From contig CAMPDV010000931.1 of the NCBI GenBank assembly GCA_946699065.1, positions 80,731-144,730 of the forward strand: 64,000 bases of DNA, given 5' to 3'. The notes below the pieces were generated by a model that searched no databases, was not told the DNA's origin, and saw only the letters and a program-made list of their open reading frames with translations. Below, piece after piece: positions 52,808-64,000 of the stretch. Numbering within the stretch: the first letter of the stretch is position 1; every line of letters begins with the position of its first letter. This DNA comes from Loxodes magnus. Lineage: Eukaryota; Ciliophora; Karyorelictea; Loxodida; Loxodidae. The translations under genes and the position numbers were made by a program.

Positions 52808-53242
52808 ATGATAACTTAAATATCTCTTTGAGTAGTATTAATAAATCTAACAAAAAATTAGTATATTTGCTATATATTTATACTTTAAACTCTTATATTG
52901 CTATATATATTTAACTAAGAGATTAAATAAAGTAGCTATAGGACAGCGAAAGACTTAGAATAAGAATGGACATTTTATTTGCAGTAATAATTTACTCAAA
53001 AAGAGTGTTTTTAGGAGATAGAAATAAGGTTATAAGAATAAGAAGACGATAAGAGCAATCCTCAAGAATTAGACGAAGACTTTTATCAAAAGGCAAAGCT
53101 TTTTTGTGTGTTGATAGTTTAGGAACAAAAATTTGCTGAGTACAGCCATTGATTAGTAGAGATGTAATTACTACTACTACATTAGAATTAAATGGTTCGT
53201 ATTAATGAAGGACTCCTTAACTGCATTATAATAAAAAAGTGA
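52808..53242 (+). CDS. Small hypothetical protein, charged
   Basis: The ATG at 52,808 to a TGA at 53,240-53,242 gives 144 codons with TAA/TAG as Gln and three earlier or internal TGA/TGG as Trp. The part from about 52,937 on is much the best of the three frames: many GAA, GAC and GAG codons, stretches such as NPQELDEDFYQKAKLF and FAEYSHWLVEMQ, while the other two frames are basic and featureless. The first 40 residues are hydrophobic and less convincing, so the true start or an upstream exon may differ. It is not recognised. It lies just left of a WD40 fragment on the opposite strand. Confidence 0.4.
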
Positions 53243-53374
53243 TATTAGATATCTAGCATGTGTAATTATAGTATTAATAAATCAAATAAAAATATTTAAA
53301 AATGTCTATAAATTTTCTTTTATTAAAAAAGAGATTGTCTAGAAAATTAATTTAAAAAGTAAATTAAATTATAA

Positions 53375-53559
53375 TACCAAAACAAGTCATTTTTGGTCAA
53401 TAGAGATGGCTACCAATCTAACTCCATTTAAATGTCTAGTTAAGGTACTCGTCTGGAATTTCCAGATTTTTATTGTTGAATCTCTACTTCACGGTACAAG
53501 TCATTTCTGGTCAATGGAGATGGCTAACAATATTCTTTTGAGAAATTTCTAGTCTCTTT
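53375..53559 (-). pseudogene. WD40-repeat gene fragment
   Basis: A direct repeat of about 36 bp (53,382-53,417 and 53,496-53,531), 114 bp or 38 codons apart, turns out on the minus strand to be parts of two WD40 blades. The frame reads AISIDQKWLVPWSRDSTIKI then W, and AISIDQKWLV again, with the W of DQKW encoded by TGA both times. These are a strand-b/c pattern and a WD-type Trp (TGG at 53,464). It differs in sequence from the WD40 gene at 40,072-42,558. Only about 60 codons remain; the right end is cut by the truncated LINE at 53,560 and the left end fades into AT-rich DNA. Probably the remnant of a host gene broken by the LINE or the repeat. Confidence 0.6.
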
Positions 53560-54966
53560 TCGCATGGACCAGTTTTAGCATTGTTGTATTATGACATAGT
53601 AATTAGATATCTGGAAAGTAAAAGTAACTAATTGGGATTTAAATGCCAGGATTCAAGTATTAGCTTCGCTTGTAGAGGATGGGCAGATGATCTTAATCTT
53701 CTTTCCAAATCTGCAAAGTAGATGTAGAATTTAATAAATGAAGTAAATAAAGTTTTTGCATGAACACATTTAAAGATCAATGTTACTAAATCTGAATGCA
53801 TCTAATTTCTAAAGAAGAATCAGAAATAATAAATTTTAAATTTATGATTAGGAAATTAACCAATTGCTTAAAAAGAACAAGTAACATATTTAGGAGTTAT
53901 TTTACATTAGAAGAAGAATTTGAATCCCTATTGCAAAGAAGTTGCATTTAAATATATAGCTGCAATGAAGAAAGCTGTTTTTTAACTGATGAAATATAAG
54001 AATGTAACTCCTTGACATTTTAAAACTTTATGTAGACTTTTTACATTACCTAAAGCAGAATATGGAGGAGACTTAGTACCATGAAGTATTCAAAAAGGAG
54101 TAACTGGAGTTCTGAACAGAATAGAATCAAGCATGAGATTAATTTCAAGAAAAGCTTTTTAATTAGCAACTTCAACATTTAATGAATCATGTTATATAGA
54201 CCTGAATTGATTACCCTTTAAGCACATTATGGCTATAAAATTCTTCAGATTCTACTATAAAATTAAATAAGAAAGTATTGATTTTCCAAGATCAACAATA
54301 GGCTCTCTTTTCATTAATATATGGAAAAAAGGATTTCAATACTACGATTAAGTGTAGCAATTATCAGACCTTTATAATATCGATCTGCAGAATTAATAGA
54401 ATAATACCAATCTTAAAACTTTTACTAAACATATAAGATAAAAAATACAACAATATTTCTACAAAGTAGCTACTAAAAAATTTATGAGAATGAAAACAGC
54501 TAGAGTATATACTGAATAATTTGGTAATCTTTAACAATTTCCACAAATTACTTATACTAAATTAAACAAATAGTATAGACGAGAAATTATCAGTATATAT
54601 AGACTTAGAACCTAAACTTATAATTTTCGTAAGGATCTTTAAGATCGTCAATACCCCATTGATAATCCCTTTTGTATGTGTGGAGAGTATGAAACTTTCG
54701 AGCATACCTTTAAATGTGTGTACCATTCTAATATAACGAATTGATCATCGGAAAAGATCGGAAATTATGACTTAAGGCGCCTTATACTATACGATCAAGA
54801 ATATCTAAACTCATTTTCAAGGTCTAAATTGGATTATTTAGACTTATAGATCAAAATATTTCACAAGAAGCTAATGACAAGGAGATTTGATATTCTAGAA
54901 ATGGAGAAAGCAAAAAAGGAAGAAGTTAAAGATGAATAGAAAGAAGAACTAATTAAAGAAAAATGA
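53560..54966 (+). pseudogene. 5'-truncated copy of the LINE-A family (RT C-terminal part)
   Basis: Begins inside RT motif B (SHGPVLALLYYDIV, matching LINE-A at 28,940) and runs 469 codons in one frame, with no frameshift, to TGA TGA at 54,964-54,969. It has RGWADD with W = TGG, YLGVIL, LPKAEYGGDL and the zinc finger CMCGEYETFEHTFKC. Endonuclease and the N-terminal RT motifs are missing. 5' truncation is normal for LINE insertions. Protein identity with LINE-A is about half by eye, so it is a related subfamily and not a recent daughter. It lacks LINE-A's acidic tail and its 3' hairpin. The long repeat copy B begins at the stop codon. Confidence 0.85.
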
Positions 54967-54967
54967 T

Positions 54968-57900
54968 GAGATGTAAACAAGATTAAAAAACAATTTAAAA
55001 ACATTTACTAACGTCTATAGTTGAAAGAAGCAATTCTTGCAATTAAAGACGTCAAAAAACTCTTTTAGTTTAAATTTAACTTGTTCTAAATGACTAAATA
55101 TAAAAATATTTGTAATTTAAAAGTAACCAAAAAAAATTATTATTTTTTAGTTTATCTTAATCAATATATATTTAATTTTACTTTTATTTCAAATTGTTCA
55201 GTAGTATTTCTTTATATTTTTTTACTTATTTAACTATGATTCCATTAAAGTGGATCATTGAACTTTCTTAGCTGAAGTTATCTTAAAATATTAGAAAGAT
55301 ACTCAAGATTTTAAAGCAAAATATATTATGCCCTGTGCTTGATACACATCTAGAATATTTTAAGTAAATATTTATAGATTTAATTGGTAATCTACAAGCA
55401 ACGAATATTTATTACTTCAATTATTTAAATAGTAACTTAAATTTGTATATAGGATTGTTTTATAGAATCTACAGTTAAGCTTAAATTATTTATGTGGTTT
55501 ACTCATAAGAAAGAAATAAAATATAAATTAGAGCATTTTATAAATTTAGAATAACAACGAAAAAGTAAAAATTAGACTTTTAAAAACTATCTGTAGATTA
55601 TTATTTCTTTGGAGTTTAGATCTTCCTTTAATTTTTAGATTCTATTTATTCAAATATATTAATATGATTAAATAACTTTAGATATCTCTTAACTTTAATT
55701 TAACTCTATTAATTTGCTTTTGATATAATCTAGCTTAATAACTTTTTTAGTTTGAGTTAATTTTAAAATTTGAAAATCAAATAAAATGGATAGTATTCAA
55801 ATTACAACATAGAAACACTAATCTACAGCAAATCATAAATATTTGCTAATATTTAGAAAATAGAGAAGAGATTAAAGATTTGTCTTTCTGTTTAAAATAA
55901 CTAATTTGATATATGATTCTTATTCTATAGCCCATCTGATACTTTTACTCTGAGAAATACTAGGAAACTAATCTAAGTAAAAAGAACTAAAGCTAAAATA
56001 GAATTAGTAGATTGAGGAATATCTTTAGTGTATTTTCTTCTGATTTATCAAAGATTAAGTTACCTTTGATCTCCGGAAAAAGAATCGCCTTGAATGCATA
56101 ATATTTATAGTATTAAAGAGTAGGAAAGCAAATAGATTGGAACTGTTTTTCGATCAAAAATACCTAAAAGCAAAAGGGGATAATGCCTGAAAATTTTAAT
56201 TAGAGTAGAATTAGTTTAATGACTTTAAGATGAGCTATTCTAAGCAAACATAGGAATATGCCTAAAATTTTGTCAGATGTGATGAATCTTTTAGAAGAGT
56301 TTGAATTTTACACAGCAGATAAAGGTCTGAAAATCACTAAGACTTCCTGCTGATACTAAACTAAATTGAATCTCATTAAGTTCATAAAAAATTAAGAATT
56401 TATGGATATCTTAGCAAATAAAGAATACTGTAAGTATTATTTGATTAGATGCTAGAAAAATTATCTATTTATTCTAGAACTTGCCAAGCTTTTTGATCTT
56501 AAAAGTTCAAGAGGCTTAGTTCTATAGCGAGCATAAAAAATAGCAGCTATTCTATCTAAAAAGCAAGTAAGAGCTTAAAACGGATTCTAAGAGATAATTT
56601 ATAGCTTAGCAGCAAAATGAAAATAAATTTAAAGAGACATTAGAAAAGCAACTCTTTCTTTTTAACAAGCTAGACTTCAAGTGTTCTTAATTCCTCACAA
56701 GTAATTTTGGAATTTTTAAGATAATTTATAAAGTACAGATCTACTTTATAAAGTAAGAAAACTTAGTAAAGATCGAGATATTAAAGCTTGACTGGAACAA
56801 TTATAAGTGCAAGTGAAAATTGTAAGTTTCTTTGTAAATTCTAAAGAATTAAGAAAAGCAAATTCATGGGTCTGAGTGATAGGGAGAGAGTTGATAAGTT
56901 GAAATGTTAGTATGATTACTTTAGAAAGGCTTGCCGATTGAAAGTAGTCACTAGCTAATATGAAGGAGTGAACCCTGATGTTTCTTTAATAAACTTAAGA
57001 AACATCTGGATTATTAATTTAGGAAAAAAAGAAATTTTCCTTGTATAAATATGGAATAGTCAGTAGCTTTAAATAACCACTCAAAGATTAAAGCAAACTA
57101 AATTAGAATTTTTAACATTCAAGCTTAAACTTACGTTAAGATTATATACGTTAGCTCTAAGAATTTTTGATTGCTGATCCTTCAGAAATAAAATTAATAT
57201 TACAGACAATAACTGGCAAGACTCTAAATAATTGAATCGGATTTGGGAGTTTATCTATTAAAATGTATCTGAATCTTACTTAAAAAAGATATAAATAACT
57301 AAAAATTTAACTTAGAGAAAAGTGGATAGTTTCAGCTTTATATTACTAGAAAATAGAAAAAATACTCAGTTTACTTTAAGAATATTCTGACAAGGTGGGA
57401 GCATGCCAATTAGTACAAATTTAGAAAAGACTGAAGAAATTGGCTAAACAAAAAATTTAGAAACAACTGCTTCAGTGATTTTTAAATGGCTACGACTAAA
57501 ATAGAAACTTAATTACTAAGAGTTGAAGATAATTAACCACTAATTCCATAAAATACTTGGAGGCCTCAAGAAGATTAGCTTCAGTAAATTCAGCCAGAAA
57601 AAGTAAAAAATAAATCATACGAAATAAAAAGAGCATATTATTCCTGGCTTCTAGATACATATGAATAACTCAGGGATAATTTTAGAAAAAGCTTTTAAAA
57701 AAAATTAACGAGATATAGTTACTTAATTAAATAGATCTTAAAAATATCTTGATTTAATTTAAGCCATAGCTTAAATTAAATCAAGGGCTAAAAACTATTA
57801 AAGTGAGTTTATCATTTTTATTAAATTAAGCAAAGGTTTGAAAGATATAATAGTAAAGCCAAAATTCTTAAATAAATTTTTTAAAGTTGCTTGAGAATAT

Positions 57901-60900
57901 CTTTTAGCTTTAAAACTTTAGGACTAATTCCTTAATATAACAACACGAGAATATCAAATTATTATAATCAATATTGACTATTTATTAATGATTAATGAAA
58001 AGCTCAATCAATTCTTACTAAATTAGCTATAAACATGAATAGATAGTTTTAAAATAATAGATTTATTGAAGCATAATTAAATAAGAGTAATGAGAACTTG
58101 GTTATATAATGTTTTCCTTGATATTATGGTTATTAAGGATGATTTGGTAAAATGATAGATTTAACTTAGTTGTATTAATGATTTAATAAGTTATAATAAT
58201 AATATTGACTTAAGCACTTCTAACTATGACTAAGATTGCTTATTAAATAATAGCATTAATTTTAATTATCAATATATTAGTTTTACAACCATTTTACTTA
58301 CTCTTTTAACTAAACTTATATAACTCTTAGATTTCTTTTATATTAGTAGCTTTATCTACCTATTTTAAATAATCTACCAGTCTAATATTAAACATATAAT
58401 TAGTATAATTGTAAGATTAATTAGCTTAAGATATTATAAAGCTACTTATTAATATTCCTAATAATCAATATTACTAACTACTCTAATACTCTAGTCATCC
58501 TTTAAAATCAAATCTATTATCTACCTATTACCAAATTATTTAACACTCTAACCAAAAAAATCTAATTTTGGAACTAAAATTAATTAGCTATAAAGAAAAA
58601 GCAAGACTAACTTACAAATAATTATTATAAATTATTAACCTGGAATACAATCTTCTTTATGCTTAAAATATAAGCTATAAAGGTACAAGAAATTTAGAAA
58701 TTAAAATAATTCTTTGAAGCAAAATTAGTTGAAAAATATGAAGAGTAGATATAATGAGAGGGTTATTCTTTTGTAATAAATACAAATTTATTAAAACTAA
58801 GCATAAAATTGAGAAATTTACAGAGTTTATTATGGATAATAGCTATATTTAAGTTTGATTTACTTAGCCTATATTTATGTTAATAAATTACAATATCTAT
58901 CAATTATACCATTTACATAATAATATCCTATCTTCTTAAAATTATAAACTCTTTATACTCATCTAATATTGATATACTTATAAGATATAAATAAGTAATA
59001 AAATTAATATTAAAGTCTACAACTCTTTTATTTAAAAAAGGCGGGAGATTTAAATAAAGATAGTATTCAAAAATTAACAATAGAGTGTCTTTCTATTTAT
59101 TAAAGATAATTAATAATTAGTCATTTTAGGTACATTAGCTCTTGACTATTTCCTCTTAATCTTTTGATTTTATTTAAATTAATTCTAACTTAAATAACAA
59201 GCTAATAGAAGATAAGTATCTATTTTTTGTTAGTTTTATCCTTCTTTATAGCTTTATTAACTCATAACTTTTCCTCAATTTTTAGATTAAGATTCTATTA
59301 ATATAAGCGCTAAATTCTTATGAATCAATCTTAATTTACTTCGAACCAATCTAGGTAAAATTTTACATTTTCCAAGATATTACAGAAAAGAGCATGCTTA
59401 ATAGTGAGGAATAAACAAGAGATATCAGCAGAAATAATAAAATTGCAGAATGGATATAAAATTTATAATAGATGAGATACTATTATCTTTGAGGCTCATA
59501 AACTTAACTAGAAATTTCATCCTAAATATTGCAATCCTTTTTATTACATTCTATTTAAGATACTAATACTCTCATAGTACCAGTAAATTTTATATATCTC
59601 TAATTGACTAAGACTTTTACTTTAATCTTTCTTTATATAATATCATGCTGAGATATCAACCCATAAAAATTGTTGGACTTAATTTAAAGAGACAATTTTT
59701 AAACAGAATAGTAGATTCCAGAGAAAATGTTCAAAATATCGAAGTTAAATGAAGAAATTATCTGAAAGTTTTAAATTAAATTAAAGGATTTTATAGAAGT
59801 GAAACCTCAACGACCGGAACATCAAGAACTCAAAAATTAAAAATAACTAAAATGGAATAGAAGTGGAAAAAGGAAAGTTTAAGATCACAATATAGATATG
59901 AATTAATGTATTAAGCTTACAAGTTAAATTTGATTTATCTAATAATTTATTGAATTATTTGGAATAAGATCATTAGCTTGCTTGATTATCTTTACAACAT
60001 TATTTAAATTTAAATCTTCTAGCCATAAACATTAGATTCAAATAATAGTATCATCTTAATATAAATAATGGGTTTATTAAAGTAATAATAATGAGACTAA
60101 AGTTTAGATAAAGAGAGTTAGTATAATTTAAAGAATAAGGAAGATAATAATTAATAGACTATTAAGCTAAAAGTATTTCTATTATTAATATACTAATATA
60201 TCTTTAATTTAATATATATCTTAATTAAATTTAAGAAAACTTCCTATTTCATTTTAAATAAGAATGATTATGATAATTTACAAATAAGAAAGTTTAAGTT
60301 ATAAATCTATAAGAAATTAACAGATATTACAAAATTAAAATCTTAAGACTTTAAGGGTTTACTGAAGTAATTGAAAATATTTTAATTTGAAAGAGAAAAA
60401 CGATTAATTGGGAAGAATAAGTATAAAGCTATATAAAATATTCGCTGAAAGTAAATCTAAGAAGTATAAAATAAACAAGAAGAAAGTATTATAATCAGAT
60501 TAAATTTCATTTAGAGATTCAGAAAAATCTTAAAAAAAGAATGGAACGTCTCATTAAATAATTATAAAAGTGACAAATATAGATATAGAAAAATAATTTA
60601 AAATCATAAAAATGAGCTACATCTTTCAGTTCTATAAATGGAAAAAGAAAAATAGAATTAAAGAGAGATATTTATTGTAATAAAAGATAGAAAATAAGAC
60701 ATAGATAAAGACAACTAATATGAAATCAATCTAGAAAGACAATTTTAATTTTATCTAGTAAAATTTTGTTAGCATCTACTCATAGAAAGTGACTGAGGGA
60801 GTTTTAAAATGATTTCACAAAATTATTTAAGGTATCTTAAGTTTAAATTAGGATTATAAAGCTTACTTTTGGATCTTGCAAAAACTGAAGAAATATAAAA

Positions 60901-63900
60901 AAGATAAATGCCGGAATATAAATTTTTAATTTAACTATATTTAAATTATTGCTCTTTACAATCTTTAAAATATAAACTATATAAATAATAGATAAAAGAA
61001 GCACTAACTAATCCATAACTACTAAATACATTTAATTATAAGGAAATGCCTATAGCTAAAATAATAAAGTATTATAACTAAATAAAGGAAATTAATAATA
61101 AAATTAAAGTTAAAAATAATAGCATTAGTAAGCTATATATATAATTTAACTAAGGCTTAATAATTAATATAAAGAAGCTTAGTATTTTAAAAGTAACTAA
61201 TAAATTAAATATTCCTTTCTTAAGTTAATCTTAATCAATAGATATCTTATATTACTATTATTACTATTTACTTTATTACCATATTATATTTATTAAACTA
61301 TATTTCCATTAAAATAATTGAATGAACTACATTAGCTGATAGCTATCTTAAAATATTAGAAAGATACTAAAGATTTTAAAAGAAAATATATGAAACACTA
61401 TGCTTAATACAAAGTTAGAATAATTAAATAAAATAATTATATATATAATCACTAATATAACTAACTATTATAAATTTATTACCTATAGTATTTAAATAGT
61501 GTCTTTATTTTGGATGTTAGTTTGATTAATAGAAGCTACAGTTAAACCTTAATTATTTATGTGGTTGGGTCATAAGAAAGAATTAAAATAAAAATAAGAA
61601 ATACTTATAAATTTAGAATAACAAACATTAAAATAAAACTTAGAATATTAAAACTAGAATGGTTATTATTATTTCTATAGAGCTAAGATCTTCCTTTAAT
61701 TTTAAGAATCTTTTGTTATTTAAATATATAGATATATTTAAATAACTTTAATTATCTCTTAGCTTTAATATTACTCTATTAATTTGCTTTAGATGTAATC
61801 TAGCTTAATAACTTTTTTAATTCTAGTTAATTTTAAATATTTGAAAATCAAATAAAATGGATAATATTCAAATTACAACATAGAAACACTAACCCATATA
61901 AAAAAGGAAAGATTAGCAAATATTTAGAAAATAAAGAAGAGATGAAAGATTAATCTTTCTATTTAAAATAACTAAATTGATAGAGGATTCTTATTCTATA
62001 GTACATCTAATAGTTTTGCAATTAAATATATTAGAAAGACCCAATCTAAGTAAAAAGAGCTGGAGCTAAAATAGAATTAGGAAATCAAGAGATATCTTCA
62101 GCGTATTTACTTCTAATTAATCAAAGATTAAATTACCTTTGATCTCCAAGAAAAAAAGGAATCTCCTTAAAAGTATAATATTTATAGTAATAGAGAGTAG
62201 CAAAAGACATTAATTCTGGAACTATATTTCAATCAAAAAATAAGAATAGGTAAAAAGGATAAGATCTGAAACTTCTAATACGAGCAGAACTAGTTCAGTG
62301 ACAAAAAGATGAGTTAATTTTAGCAGACATTGAAAATGCCTAAAATTTTATCAAGCTTTGATACATTTTTAGAAGAGTCTGAATTTTACATATCAATCAA
62401 AATTTCTAAAAACATTAAAATTTCTTGCAAATGCTAAATTAAATTAAGTCGCATTTAGTTCTTAAAAAGTAGAGTTTATGCACATCTTATAACTAAAGAA
62501 TACTGTAATTATTATTTATTTAGATTCTAGAAAAATATCTATTTATTCTAGAAATCAAGCTATTAGATCATTGAATTTCAAAAGGTTTAGTTCTATAGCA
62601 AACTGAAAAAAACAGAAGCTATTCAATCTAAAAAGCAATTATGAGCTTTAAAGCAGATTCTAAGAGATAATTATGACTTGGCAACAAAATTTGAAGTATA
62701 TTAAAAGAGATATTAGAAAAAAATTATTTCCTTTTAAAAAATCGACTTCCAATATTTTTATTTCCTCACTAGTAGGTTTTTAATTTTTAGCATAATATAT
62801 AAATACAGTTATAATTAATAAAGTAGAGAAAAAATTAGCAAAGTAATAAAATAGTAGCGGTCAACATTAAAAATTCAAAGAAAAAGTGAAGCTTATAAGT
62901 TTCTTAGTCAATTCTGAAGAATTTAAAAAAAACAGATTCATGGTGCTGAGTGCTAGGGATAGAATTGATAGGTTGTAATTACTTTAGAGCATTTGCCGAA
63001 TGTAAATAGTCCCTTTATAAATAGGAAGAAGAAAACTTTGTTGTTTCTTTAATAAACTTAAGAAACATCTGAATTATTAATTTAGCATAAAAAATAGAAT
63101 TTCCTTGAATAAATATTGAATAGTCAGTAGCTTTAAAAAAGCACCCGAAGATTAAATTAAACTAAATTGGAGCTTTTAACATTCAAACTCAAACGTGCGC
63201 TAATTTTATGCAAGTTAATTCTAAGAAATTTTGATTGACATTCCTTAGAAATAAAAGTACAAAAAAAGAAAGCAATTGATTAGACTCTAATCAATTTAGT
63301 AGGGCTTGAGAGCTTATATATTAAAAGATATCTGAAGTTTTACTCAAAATGATAGAAATAACTAAAGAATTTCAATAAAAGGAAAGTGTATGGTTTTTAA
63401 CAAATCCTGCTAGAAAATCTAAACAAGTGCTCAGTTTACTATAAGAATATTCTGGCGTTATAAATGATGACAATTAGTACAAATTTAATAAAGGCTGTAG
63501 AAAAAACTACTTATCAAAAAATTTAGAAACGACTACTTGAGAGATTTTTAAATGATTGCAACTAAAATAGAGACTTAATTACTAGGAGTGGAAAAAAATT
63601 AGCACTAACTTCATAAAATAGTTGAAGGACCCTCAAGAAGGATTAGTAGTCATTAAATCCATTCAAAAGCGTAAAAAAAATCCTATGAAATAATAAAATC
63701 ATATTATCCTGGCGCTTCGGCTTTTATAGGAACTCAGGGATACTTTAGAAAAGTTTTTCGAAAAATTAACGAAGCATATTATTTAATCAAATAGATCTTA
63801 TCAAATATTTTGATTATTTCAGCCTAGCTTAAATTAAATCGAAGGCTAAAAACTTCAAAATTAATTTATCATTTTGATTGGATAAAGCAAAAGTTTGCAA

Positions 63901-64000
63901 AAGAAATAGTAATCATACCAAAATTCTTAAAAAGAATGTTTAAAGTTGCTTGAGAACTTCTCAAAAGAGTCATTGAAAGCAATTTTTGGCTTTTGCTAAC
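54968..64000. repeat. Long repeat, copy B (near-identical to 2-9,025)
   Basis: Same order and orientation as copy A: unit 1 at about 55,206-59,660, spacer, unit 2 from about 61,284. It is cut by the window end, so its true right edge is unknown. Differences from copy A include a patch at 60,745-60,810 and one at 62,390-62,460. Some copy-B variants are shared with inverted copy C. Confidence 0.9.

Noticed and set aside
1..64000. Tetrahymena or Paramecium origin, suggested by TAA/TAG as Gln.
   Set aside because: Those ciliates use TGA as their only stop, which does not fit TGA at conserved Trp sites here.

Overview
The window reads as very AT-rich ciliate nuclear DNA that uses a genetic code in which all three usual stop codons can be sense codons. 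TAA and TAG sit at glutamine positions everywhere. TGA sits at conserved tryptophan positions in two retrotransposon families and in a host-type kinase/WD40 gene, yet TGA also appears to end those frames. That pattern fits the karyorelict code (for example Loxodes) or the Condylostoma code. It does not fit Tetrahymena or Paramecium, where TGA is only a stop. Standard-code ORF calling sees almost nothing here, so most genes below were found by reading frames by hand. I cannot tell germline from somatic DNA, and I cannot name the species.

Layout. 1-10,945: long non-coding-looking repeat made of two diverged tandem units; its first 9 kb recurs almost unchanged at 54,968-64,000. 11,358-13,296 (-): probable host gene with a zinc-finger-like cluster and a possible 22-nt intron. 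14,341-19,263 (+): decayed or unresolved coding region with a TPR-like helix. 20,040-23,134: inverted, mosaic third copy of the long repeat. 23,135-36,288: a nested retrotransposon pair. A decayed minus-strand LINE (LINE-B) is split by an intact plus-strand LINE (LINE-A, 24,058-30,693) flanked by a 14-bp target-site duplication. 36,300-37,905: 86-bp satellite. 37,906-40,071: simple and duplicated repeats plus a small GC-richer island. 40,072-42,558 (-): complete gene for a TKL-like kinase with pentapeptide-like repeats and a seven-bladed WD40 domain. 42,571-45,100: extremely AT-rich block. 45,823-49,775 (+): weak coding-like region. 52,808-53,242 (+): small hypothetical gene. 53,375-53,559 (-): WD40 gene fragment. 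53,560-54,966 (+): 5'-truncated second copy of the LINE-A family, running straight into long-repeat copy B.

How it fits together. The window is mostly mobile and repeated DNA around a few host genes. The retrotransposons carry endonuclease, reverse transcriptase and zinc-finger domains and were written in the host's altered code. Aligned copies swap TGA with TGG, and CAA with TAG, which gives internal proof of the code. Caution: without stop codons every frame is open, and AT-rich noncoding DNA can look protein-like. I therefore gave low confidence to any frame lacking a recognisable motif, a compositional signal or a homologous copy.
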